A stretch of DNA of 64,000 nt from Streptomyces sp. Ru71 (GTDB lineage Bacteria > Actinomycetota > Actinomycetes > Streptomycetales > Streptomycetaceae), in contig NZ_PQSS01000003.1 of NCBI RefSeq assembly GCF_002920535.1, forward strand, positions 1 to 64,000, written 5' to 3'. Each line of letters starts with the position of its first letter. The first letter of the stretch is position 1. The translations under genes were made by a program, and so were the position numbers. Below are positions 9,059-18,389 of this stretch, piece by piece. The notes beneath the pieces were generated by a model. The model was not told where the DNA came from. It did not search any database and saw only the letters and a list, made by a program, of their open reading frames with translations.

Positions 9059-9291
9059 GGATCGGCTCCGCAAGCACGCAAAGAAATGGGGCGTTGGTCC
9101 GTCACACCCCGGTCGACACCGGGGGTTCGGCCCGGTCAGCCCGGCGGGCAGGCGTCCGCGCGAGACGTCCTCGGGGCTGGGGTGGTGATTTAGAGGGAAT
9201 CATGAACTGTGGGGCCGCCACAGCGTTTTTACCCAAGTTCGTAGGGTTTCCATCCCTCAGAGGGCTGCAGCGCTCAACTGTTCAACCACGG

Positions 9292-9318
9292 CGTACGCCC
9301 ACCCCCGTGGGGCGTACG
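9292..9318 (-). terminator. GC-rich hairpin downstream of the Gly/Cys-rich gene
   Basis: CGTACGCCCAC and GTGGGGCGTACG pair (one bulged base) around CCCC. The surrounding 424-bp gene-free gap (9059-9482) also holds the 29-bp repeats described next and the promoter side of the DUF2617 gene. Confidence 0.5.
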
Positions 9319-9333
9319 CCCGCGCGTCAAACG

Positions 9334-9414
9334 TGTGTCGCAGCGCCTCCCGCGACCGCACATGTGTCGCAGCGCCTGCCGCGACCGCGACACCTGTCGC
9401 CGTGGCTGCCGCGG
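9334..9414. repeat. 29-bp tandem repeat, about 2.8 units
   Basis: Unit core TGTGTCGCAGCGCC followed by TSCCGCGACCGC starts at 9334 and again at 9363, with one difference over 26 bases. A more diverged third unit (TGTCGCCGTGGCTGCCGCGG) is in phase at 9395. Spacing is exactly 29 bp. No reading frame through it looks like protein. Confidence 0.75.
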
Positions 9415-9482
9415 GGCCCGGCCCAGGCCCGGACCCCGCGGCGCGGATGCGGTTCCCCTGTTCGAGACCCGGCTGCCCCGTG

Positions 9483-9824
9483 TCAGCCGCCGCCTCCCCC
9501 GCATCCGCCCCCGCCCCCTCCGCAGGACGACCCGCCTCCGCAGGACGAACCGCCGCCGCAGGAGGAGTGGCCTCCCCCGCAGGAGTGCCCGTGGCCACCG
9601 GAGTGGTGGCCGCCGGAGTGATGGCCCGAGGACGAGCCGCACGAGGACGCACCGGCGTCACCCCCGCCGGCCCACCAGCTGCTGCCGGCGGCGGCCGAGC
9701 CGGTGGCGCCCCCGCGGCCGCGGTGGCGGACGGGCCGCCGGCTGCCCCGCACCGCGCTCATCACCGCGGCGATCACCGCGCCGAACGCGATCAGTGCCAG
9801 GATGAAGCCGAAGAAGACGTTCAC
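9483..9824 (-). CDS. Small membrane-anchored Gly/Ser/His/Cys-rich protein
   Basis: 113 residues. The GTG start at 9824 is fixed by an ideal GGAGG 9 bases upstream (GAAGGAGGGTGACGCC). One N-terminal hydrophobic helix (FFGFILALIAFGAVIAAVM) is followed by a basic patch, then a tail made almost only of Gly, Ser, His and Cys, with repeated SCGGG units and HHSGGHHSGG. The tail has at least seven Cys and several His, suggesting metal binding or disulfide cross-linking outside or inside the membrane. It is not a family I can name with a function. A similar architecture is known in other Streptomyces as hypothetical. Confidence 0.7.
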   Translation of the reverse strand: MNVFFGFILALIAFGAVIAAVMSAVRGSRRPVRHRGRGGATGSAAAGSSWWAGGGDAGASSCGSSSGHHSGGHHSGGHGHSCGGGHSSCGGGSSCGGGSSCGGGGGGCGGGGG

Positions 9825-10002
9825 GGCGTCACCCTCCTTCCGTTGTCCCCCGTGGACCCGCACCGGGCGCCGCGCCCGGACCGGCCCGGCGAGACGTCCC
9901 CCGTCGGCCGCCCCGCTCTTGGTGTGCACGGGGAATTCCCGCCGGCCCGGCGGGTCAAAGCAGAGTTGAGGAACTCCAGAGCTTCGGCGCAGGATGGCCC
10001 GC

Positions 10003-11190
10003 ATGACCTCCAGCGCCCGCCCCCTGCTGAACCGAAGGCTCGCCGAGTTCGGGACGACGATCTTCGCCGAGATGTCCGCCCTGGCCCTGAGCACCGGGTC
10101 CATCAACCTCGGTCAGGGCTTCCCCGACACCGACGGCCCCGAGGAGGTCCGCGAGGCCGCGGTGCGCGCGCTGCGCGACGGCCGCGGCAACCAGTACCCG
10201 CCGGGCCCCGGCGTCCCCGAGCTGCGCACGGCGATCGTCGCCCACCAGCGGCGCCGCTACGGCCTGACCTTCGACCCGGACACCGAGGTGCTGGTCACCG
10301 CGGGTGCCACCGAGGCCATCGCGGCCGCCCTGCTGGCCCTGGTCGAGCCCGGTGACGAGGTGGTGGCGCTGGAGCCGTACTACGACTCCTACGCGGCCTG
10401 CATCGCGATGGCCGGCGGCACCCGCGTGCCGGTCACGCTGCGCCCGCACCTCGACCAGGGCGCCTTCCGCCTCGACCTCGACGAGCTGCGCGACGCCGTC
10501 ACCGACCGCACCCGGCTGCTGCTGATCAACACCCCGCACAACCCGACGGGCACCGTCCTCACCCGCGAGGAGCTGACCGCGATCGCCGAGCTGGCCGTCG
10601 AGCGGGATCTGCTGGTGGTGACCGACGAGGTGTACGAGCACCTGGTCTTCGACGGCGCCGAGCACGTGCCGCTGGCGACCCTGCCGGGAATGCGGGAGCG
10701 GACCGTGACCATCGGTTCGAGCGGGAAGACGTTCTCCTTCACGGGCTGGAAGGTCGGCTGGGTGACCGCGGCGCCGGCGCTGGTCGCCGCGGTGCGCTCG
10801 GCGAAGCAGTTCCTCACGTACGTCTCCGCCGGGCCCTTCCAGTACGCCGTCGCCGAGGCGCTGAACCTGCCGGAGTCCTACTTCACGGCGCTGCGCGAGG
10901 ATCTGCGGGCCAAGCGGGACCTGCTGGCGGCGGGCCTTACGGAGGCGGGCTTCGGGGTGTTCCGGACGGCCGGCACCTACTTCCTCACCACCGACATCCG
11001 CCCGCTCGGCTTCGACGACGGCTTCGCCTTCTGCCGCGCGCTGCCCGAACGGGCCGGCGTGGTCGCGATCCCGAACGCCGTCTTCTACGACCACCGCGAG
11101 GCCGGTGCGCCCTTCGTGCGGTTCGCGTTCTGCAAGCGCACCGAGGTGCTCCAGGAGGCGGCACAGCGGCTGAAGGCGTCGGCCGGCTGA
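10003..11190 (+). CDS. PLP-dependent aminotransferase (DapC / class I-II)
   Basis: 395-residue fold-type I aminotransferase. Visible marks are INLGQGFPDTDGPEEV, NQYPPGPGVPELR, the PHNPTGTVL loop, the Asp/Tyr in VVTDEVYEHLVFDG, and the Schiff-base lysine in TIGSSGKTFSFTGWKVGW. Closest family look is N-succinyldiaminopimelate/methionine aminotransferase (DapC/YbdL type); the amino donor cannot be told from sequence. ATG 10003 is preferred to ATG 9994 because AGGA lies 8 bases before it, while the same AGG abuts 9994. Its stop is one base from that of the convergent regulator gene. Confidence 0.88.
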   Translation: MTSSARPLLNRRLAEFGTTIFAEMSALALSTGSINLGQGFPDTDGPEEVREAAVRALRDGRGNQYPPGPGVPELRTAIVAHQRRRYGLTFDPDTEVLVTAGATEAIAAALLALVEPGDEVVALEPYYDSYAACIAMAGGTRVPVTLRPHLDQGAFRLDLDELRDAVTDRTRLLLINTPHNPTGTVLTREELTAIAELAVERDLLVVTDEVYEHLVFDGAEHVPLATLPGMRERTVTIGSSGKTFSFTGWKVGWVTAAPALVAAVRSAKQFLTYVSAGPFQYAVAEALNLPESYFTALREDLRAKRDLLAAGLTEAGFGVFRTAGTYFLTTDIRPLGFDDGFAFCRALPERAGVVAIPNAVFYDHREAGAPFVRFAFCKRTEVLQEAAQRLKASAG

Positions 11191-11191
11191 G

Positions 11192-11536
11192 TCACCCCTG
11201 CCGCTCCTGCTCTCGCTGCTGCTCGGCGCCCGCGCGCCGGGCGGCGGCGACGATGTCCTCCAGCGCGGCGAGGTGCGCCTCGAACGCCCGCCGTCCCTTG
11301 GGGGTGAGCGCGAGCCAGGTGCGCGGCCGCTTGCCGACGTACCCCTTGCGGACCCGCACATGGCCGAGCTTCTCCAGCGCGGAGACGGTCTTGCTGGTGA
11401 CGGAGTCGGAGATGCCGCAGTAGTCCCGCACCACCCCGAACTCGGCCTCCGTGCAGGAGGAGAGATAGGCGACGAGCGCCAGCCGGGTGGGGTGCTGCAG
11501 CTCCCGGTCCAGGGCGGGCGGCGGGGTGTCGGTCAC
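11192..11536 (-). CDS. Winged-helix transcriptional regulator (MarR/PadR-like)
   Basis: 114 residues from GTG 11536. A single winged-helix domain reads LQHPTRLALVAYLSSCTEAEF, then the recognition region SDSVTSKTVSALEKLGHVRV and the wing KGYVGKRPRTWLALTPKGR, with a C-terminal helix AHLAALEDIVAAARRAG for dimerisation. This short type (HTH_34/MarR-like) is commonly paired with a membrane protein gene. Here the stop of the upstream membrane gene overlaps the GTG by four bases (GTGA), so translation is probably coupled. Its targets are unknown; autoregulation of the pair is the simplest expectation. Confidence 0.82.
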   Translation of the reverse strand: MTDTPPPALDRELQHPTRLALVAYLSSCTEAEFGVVRDYCGISDSVTSKTVSALEKLGHVRVRKGYVGKRPRTWLALTPKGRRAFEAHLAALEDIVAAARRAGAEQQREQERQG

Positions 11537-11982
11537 GCGTGCTCCGTTCGTATGACGCGCCGCCCGAGGTCCACGGCGCAGACGACGCCGAAGACCACCA
11601 GCGCGCCGGGCAGGCCGTAGGGAACCGCGGCCAGGCCGCCCGCGGCGATCGTCGCGGCCGGCGGCACCAGGACGCGCCAGGCCGGCCGCCCCTCCCGCCG
11701 GGGCCAGGGCACGCTCCCGCTGTGCCGGACGCCCGCCCACATCAGGGCCATGAAGGCGACGCAACCGGCGATGCCGAGCGCCAGCAGCGGCCCCGACCAC
11801 CGCTCGTACCGCGCGGCGAGCCCGAAGGCGCCGAACTCGACGGCGCAGGCCACTCCTTGAGCGATCACATAGCCGCGCGGTGTGCGCTGCGCGGACCGGG
11901 CGGCGGCCTGGGCGTCACGCGCGGTGTGCAGGGCCGCGGCGGCGGCGTGCTGGTCGTACGGCTGGTCGGTGCCGTGAGTCAT
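11533..11982 (-). CDS. Small integral membrane protein paired with a regulator
   Basis: 149 residues starting at ATG 11982, with GGAGG 5 bases before it. A cytosolic Ala/Arg-rich N terminus (AAAALHTARDAQAAARSAQR) precedes four hydrophobic segments: about VIAQGVACAVEFGAFG, PLLALGIAGCVAFMALMWAG, VLVPPAATIAAGGLAAV and GALVVFGVVCAVDLG. No catalytic motif is seen. It is co-transcribed with and overlaps the winged-helix gene downstream. This pairing suggests the membrane protein senses or is regulated by the partner, but that is inference. Confidence 0.75.
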   Translation of the reverse strand: MTHGTDQPYDQHAAAAALHTARDAQAAARSAQRTPRGYVIAQGVACAVEFGAFGLAARYERWSGPLLALGIAGCVAFMALMWAGVRHSGSVPWPRREGRPAWRVLVPPAATIAAGGLAAVPYGLPGALVVFGVVCAVDLGRRVIRTEHA

Positions 11983-12245
11983 GTGGTCCTCCCCGTGGTG
12001 CGGGGCGGTGGTCGGCCGCCCCCGTGGCTCCCACTCTAGGAAATTACTTTCCACACCGGCAAGTACTTTCCCTCGAACGGACGGCGGCCAGCCTGACACC
12101 GGCCCGCCCACGGCCCTGAACTTTCCACAGGCTGTGGACAGACATCGCCGGACCCCCGGCACACACGGCGACAGCCCGGTCCCGGCTCGCGGCCGTGGTG
12201 GCCGCGGCCCTGACCGGGCTGTCGTTCGCCTGCGCTGGACGCGCT

Positions 12246-12775
12246 CTACTCGTCGCCCTCCTCGGGCCGGTCGGCGTCGTTGATCTCCTGCTCCAGGCCC
12301 AGCTGCTCCACGAGCCAGCGGTCGAACTCGATCGCGGCCCGTACCCAGCTGACCGTCGAGGAGACGAAGTGCTCCAGGCTCACGCCCATGCCGATCAGCA
12401 TCTGCGCCTCGCCGATGAGGCGGACGGTGCCGTCGTCGTGGGTGTGGGTGTAGACCTTGGGCCACAGGGTGCGGCGGTTCCAGTCGTCGACGGACTCCAG
12501 CAGCTGGGGCTTCTCGTCGATCTTGTGGGGGCGGTCGTAGAACGTCCGCACCGAGAAGACCTGCTGGTCACCCTGCCGCGGAACATGAAGTACGTACGGA
12601 ACTGCTCCCACGGCGCCGCGAGGTCACCCTCGTCGTCGACGACGTACTTGAGCTCCATCTGTTCCAGGAGCTGCTTCACGAGGTCCTGATCCGGGACGAC
12701 GGGGCCCGCCGGTCCTTGGGGCTGCGGCTGGGGCTGGCCCCCGAAGTTCGGAATCGAGGACGGGTCGATGGTCAC
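12246..12775 (-). pseudogene. YbjN domain protein, single-base frameshift
   Basis: The first part, in one frame, runs VTIDPSSIPNFGGQPQPQ to FRTYFMFRG. The conserved remainder (QQVFSVRTFYDRPHKIDEKP, NRRTLWPKVYTHTHDDG, MLIGMGVSLEHFVSSTVSW) is in the next frame. One added base near 12574 (CCCTGCC to CCCTCGCC) gives a 176-residue protein like the conserved Streptomyces YbjN family, which relates to the type III secretion chaperone fold and is of unclear function. The GTG start at 12775 has AGGGA 8 bases upstream. The lost base is in the same CCCT(C)G context as in pyrE, so sequence error is a serious possibility. Confidence 0.8.
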
Positions 12776-12915
12776 CGTGAATTTCCCTTCGTACGGATCC
12801 CGCCATCCTCCCTCAGAGGGGGAGGGGGGTGGCAAGCCCCGCCGGGGCCTGTCAGCCCTGGGCTGACATGATCCGGCCGGTCGGGCGAGAGCACCGCGAA
12901 CGGGAGGGGAACGGC

Positions 12916-13380
12916 ATGACCCGAAGAGGGAACCGGTGGGGACTGGTGGCGGCGGTCGCGGCCCTGCCCACGCTGCTTCTGATCTGGCTGGGCGTGGCGG
13001 TGGTGCGGTTCATGACCAGCGACTATCCGCTGGGCGGAGCCCCTGAGCAGGTCTCGTGCGACGAGGCCCTGGCCTTCGGCGGGGCCGCCCTGCCCGACGG
13101 CGCGTACGACACCGACTGCACGGTGCAGACCTGGCTGGACACCGACTACCGGGTCAGCTTCCGCATGCCACGGGCCGGTGTCGCGGACTGGCTGTCGCGC
13201 ACCTACCCCGGGCAGCAGTCGCGGACGGAGTTCTGTGCCGAGGGCGCGGATCTGTGTCTGCGTCTGGACAGCGACGCCCACCCGCCGCCCGCCGGTGCCG
13301 GGGCGAACGCCGTGACGGTCGACGTGACCTACGAGAGCGCGGGCACCGCACAGGTTCGTTTCTCGGCGTTCACCGTGTGA
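12916..13380 (+). CDS. Membrane-anchored hypothetical protein
   Basis: 154 residues. ATG 12916 follows GGGAGGGGAACGGC, a good ribosome site. One N-terminal anchor (WGLVAAVAALPTLLLIWLGVAV) precedes an extracytoplasmic domain with five cysteines (VSCDEALAFG, DTDCTVQTW, RTEFCAEGADLCLRLD) that could form disulfides. No known family is recognised. It is divergent from the YbjN-like gene and convergent with clpB, separated from clpB by a hairpin overlapping the stop codon. Confidence 0.75.
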   Translation: MTRRGNRWGLVAAVAALPTLLLIWLGVAVVRFMTSDYPLGGAPEQVSCDEALAFGGAALPDGAYDTDCTVQTWLDTDYRVSFRMPRAGVADWLSRTYPGQQSRTEFCAEGADLCLRLDSDAHPPPAGAGANAVTVDVTYESAGTAQVRFSAFTV

Positions 13381-13399
13381 CACGGACCGGTCGTGTCAC
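13377..13399. terminator. Hairpin between convergent genes
   Basis: GTGACACG and CGTGTCAC pair perfectly over 8 bp with a 7-base loop. The stem includes the stop codon of the upstream gene. A further GTGTCACAC copy follows immediately. It probably serves both that gene and clpB. Confidence 0.5.
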
Positions 13400-13427
13400 C
13401 GGCCGTGTCACACGGTGAACCGGCACG

Positions 13428-16025
<2,598 letters not shown>

Positions 16026-16097
16026 GTTCGCTTCTCTCCTCACTCCACGTGCTGGGGTCAGCCGTCTCCCCTTACTGACTCAGTCAGCGTACACAAA

Positions 16098-16118
16098 GTT
16101 GAGTCTATTCCACTCAAG
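16098..16118 (-). promoter_or_regulatory. HAIR operator for HspR upstream of clpB
   Basis: On the clpB strand it reads CTTGAGT, 7 bases, ACTCAAC. This is one base from the consensus HspR inverted repeat CTTGAGT-N7-ACTCAAG. It lies 73 bp before the clpB start, where HspR binding with DnaK as co-repressor would block transcription. Confidence 0.85.
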
Positions 16119-16177
16119 GTGCGGAGGGGAGGGCAACAGGGCGGCGGTTCGCGCCCGCTGCGGGTAGGTTCCGTGCC

Positions 16178-16591
16178 ATGACCGCGTACCCCCAGGACCC
16201 GGGCGCACCGGACGAGCCGTATCTCGCCTTCTGGCGGGAGCGACACCTGTGCACCCTGACGACGCTGCGCCCCGACGGCTCCCCGCACGTGGTGCCCGTC
16301 GGAGTGACCTACGACCCCGAGGCGCGGCTGGCCCGGGTGATCACCAACAAGGCGAGCGCGAAGGTGGCGCATGTGCTGGCCGCCGGCGCCGAGGGCGCGC
16401 GGGTCGCCGTCTGCCAGGTGGCGGGGCGGCGCTGGGCCACGCTGGAGGGCCGCGCGTACGTGCGCACGGAGCCGGAGCGGATCGCGGAGGCGGAGCGGCG
16501 CTATGCCGAGCGCTACGAGCGGGTGCCGTCGCCGAACCCGTCACGGGTCGTGATCGAGATCGAGCTGGCGAGGGCCATGGGCCGGGGATGA
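16178..16591 (+). CDS. PPOX-class (F420-dependent-like) oxidoreductase
   Basis: 137-residue split-barrel flavin/F420-binding protein of the pyridoxamine 5'-phosphate oxidase superfamily. The signature is HLCTLTTLRPDGSPHVVPVG, followed by the strand VITNKASAKVAHVLA and RWATLEGRAYVRTEPERI, ending in VVIEIELARAMG. Actinobacterial members of this short type usually bind F420 or heme. The substrate is not predictable. It is divergent from clpB and stops before a strong terminator at 16644. Confidence 0.82.
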   Translation: MTAYPQDPGAPDEPYLAFWRERHLCTLTTLRPDGSPHVVPVGVTYDPEARLARVITNKASAKVAHVLAAGAEGARVAVCQVAGRRWATLEGRAYVRTEPERIAEAERRYAERYERVPSPNPSRVVIEIELARAMGRG

Positions 16592-16643
16592 GCGGCGGGC
16601 GCGCGCACGAACCGTCCGTGCGCGCACCGCACGCGCACAAACT

Positions 16644-16684
16644 GCAGCGGCGTCACCGTGTTCAGGTCACGGTGACGCCGCTGC
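16644..16684. terminator. Strong bidirectional terminator
   Basis: Perfect 17-bp stem (GCAGCGGCGTCACCGTG and its complement) with the 7-base loop TTCAGGT. It is placed between two convergent genes ending at 16591 and 16728. Confidence 0.85.
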
Positions 16685-16727
16685 GGGGGGAAGCACCTGA
16701 GCGATCTTTTACGACGGGGGAATCGCG

Positions 16728-17063
16728 TCAGGCACTGCGGGGGGTGGCCGAGATGGTCCTCACGTCGGAGATGTCCGGCTCCGACAGCCGGTGGTCGCGC
16801 TGGTCGAGGTTCACAAAGATCATTCCGTACCGGATGGCACACCTCACTGGCTGCGGCGCCCCCCGAGGCCGCCGCAGACACCGGTACGCCCGCACGTCAC
16901 CTTCCTCGTCCCGCGTGACGACGACCGGCTCACCGAAGACGGTCACCATCAGCGAGTCACCGTTGTGGGGGATGGCGGTGACGAGATCGATGAAGTGCCA
17001 GCCGGATCGGTAGGCGGTGGCCATTTCGCGACGGAACGAGCGGTCGTCGGGTGGAGTAGTCAT
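16728..17063 (-). CDS. Rieske oxygenase-derived small protein lacking cluster ligands
   Basis: 111 residues from ATG 17063 (MTTPPDDRSFRREMATAYRS). It looks like a shrunken ring-hydroxylating dioxygenase alpha-subunit N terminus. SGWHFIDLVTAIPHNGDSLM and VTVFGEPVVVTRDEEGDVRA correspond to the strand before the Rieske cluster. YRCLRRPRGAPQPVRC stands where a Cys-x-His pair should be. YGMIFVNLDQRD matches the strand that normally follows about 50 residues later. Both His ligands and the second Cys-x2-His box are absent, so no [2Fe-2S] cluster is expected. It starts 1 base after the stop of the secreted peptide gene, implying coupled translation. A regulatory or binding role is inferred only. Confidence 0.7.
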   Translation of the reverse strand: MTTPPDDRSFRREMATAYRSGWHFIDLVTAIPHNGDSLMVTVFGEPVVVTRDEEGDVRAYRCLRRPRGAPQPVRCAIRYGMIFVNLDQRDHRLSEPDISDVRTISATPRSA

Positions 17064-17064
17064 G

Positions 17065-17250
17065 TCAGCTCCACGCACTGTCGTCCGTACCCACGGGGTT
17101 GCCACCGCTTCCCGTCGTGGCGGCGGCCAACGACCAAGCACTGTCAGCCCGGACTTCACCCTTCGTGCCGGAGAGGCCGCTCAGAGATCCGAAGGCCACA
17201 ACGGCGGAGAAGGCGGCGACAAGCACCGAGCGAAGCATTCTCTTACGCAT
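17065..17250 (-). CDS. Secreted peptide precursor with duplicated DSAWS motif
   Basis: 61 residues from ATG 17250, with GAGGAC about 10 bases upstream. A basic start (MRKRMLRSVL), a hydrophobic core (VAAFSAVVAFGSLSGL) and small residues before about residue 28 form a signal peptide. The mature part is about 30 residues and contains DSAWS twice, once internally (RADSAWSLAAA) and once as the C-terminal five residues (GTDDSAWS). There are no Cys residues, so it is not a lanthipeptide-like precursor. It lies divergent from a LuxR-tailed regulator, 134 bp apart, and is coupled to the Rieske-like gene. A signalling peptide is plausible but unproven. Confidence 0.65.
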   Translation of the reverse strand: MRKRMLRSVLVAAFSAVVAFGSLSGLSGTKGEVRADSAWSLAAATTGSGGNPVGTDDSAWS

Positions 17251-17384
17251 AGTCGGCTTCGTCCTCACTTGAAGGTCCCCTCTTCCCCCGTCGGATACGA
17301 CGATGGCTCATTCAGGCACGTCAACGCCACACGATCGGTGCATCATGTTCCTGCACGTTCAGGACCCTGGGGGGTGGAGATTTG

Positions 17385-18389
17385 GTGACGAATCGGGCTA
17401 AACCTACACATCCCCATGCCTTGACAGAGTTGTGCGAGGAAGGCGGGCGTCTCTACGCGAACGCGCTCCGCACGGGGCGCATCGCCCGCGCGGACGTGGA
17501 GTCGGCGCCCTGTCTGATGGAATTCGCCCTGCTCCACCCCGACCCGGACGACGCCACCTGGCTGCGCCCGGTCCCGCCGTCGGTGGCCCTGGCCCAGCGG
17601 CTGCACCCCATAGAGCGCGAGATCACCGACCGCCGGCGGCTGTCGATCGAGCTGGCCGATGCTTTCGAGCCGTTCATGGCCCTCAGCGCCCAAGTGACCA
17701 CCTCCACCCACTCGATCACCGTATTGGAGGGGCTCGACCGCATCAACGCGGCGCTGGACCTGGCGACGGCGCAGTGCCAGAACGAGATGCTCACCATCCA
17801 GCCCAGCCACCGCCACCCCGAACACCGGCTCGTCGAGGCGCTGGAACGCGACAAGACGCTGATCGAGCGCGGTGTCCGGATCCGCACCCTCTACCAGCAC
17901 ACCGCGCGCTACAGCCCCGAACGGCTCGCCTACGTGGACCGGTTCTCCGACGGCAAGGCGGAGTACCGCACCATCGACGAACTGGTCGAACGCCTCATCA
18001 TCTGCGACGACTCCGTCGCCTTCATCCCCATCCGCGACGACCGTCAGGTGGCCCTCGAACTGCGCCACCCCGGCCTGGTGAGCTACCTCGTCAAGGTCTT
18101 CGAGTTCATGTGGAACCGGGCGGTCCCGCTGACCCCCGGCACCCCGTACGAGACCGCCCCCGACGGCATCACGGAGATCCAGCACTCCATCGCCAAGCTC
18201 CTGGTGGAAGGCCACGTCGACGAGGCCATCGCCCGCCGCCTCGGCATGAACGTGCGCACCTGCCGTGCCCACATCGCCAAGCTCGCCCAGGCCCTGGGCA
18301 GCGGCAGCCGCGCCCAACTGGGCTATCTCATCGCCCAGTCCGGGATCCTGGAGCAGAACCAGGGGCCACGGGGGTCGAGCAGCGCGTGA
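17385..18389 (+). CDS. LuxR-tailed transcriptional regulator, paralog 1
   Basis: 334 residues. GTG 17385 follows GGTGGAG by 6 bases; TTG 17382 is the alternative. Residues 1-130 form a helical N-terminal region. The middle (MLTIQPSHRHPEHRL, VRIRTLYQHTARYSPERL, RTIDELVERLIICDDSVAFI) resembles the effector domain of Streptomyces TrmB/PLD-like regulators. The C terminus (IAKLLVEGHVDEAIARRLG, NVRTCRAHIAKLAQALGSGS) is a LuxR-type HTH. It reads divergently from the DSAWS peptide and overlaps paralog 2 by GTGA. Regulation of the neighbouring peptide operon is the natural inference. Confidence 0.82.
   Translation: MTNRAKPTHPHALTELCEEGGRLYANALRTGRIARADVESAPCLMEFALLHPDPDDATWLRPVPPSVALAQRLHPIEREITDRRRLSIELADAFEPFMALSAQVTTSTHSITVLEGLDRINAALDLATAQCQNEMLTIQPSHRHPEHRLVEALERDKTLIERGVRIRTLYQHTARYSPERLAYVDRFSDGKAEYRTIDELVERLIICDDSVAFIPIRDDRQVALELRHPGLVSYLVKVFEFMWNRAVPLTPGTPYETAPDGITEIQHSIAKLLVEGHVDEAIARRLGMNVRTCRAHIAKLAQALGSGSRAQLGYLIAQSGILEQNQGPRGSSSA

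Noticed and set aside
9334..9414. CRISPR-like array
   Set aside because: Units are directly adjacent with no spacers, only about three copies, and no cas genes are present.
17432..18385. N-terminal extension of regulator paralog 2 into paralog 1
   Set aside because: It runs in another frame over paralog 1, is Pro/Arg-rich, and the GTG at 18386 gives the family N terminus with a GTGA overlap.
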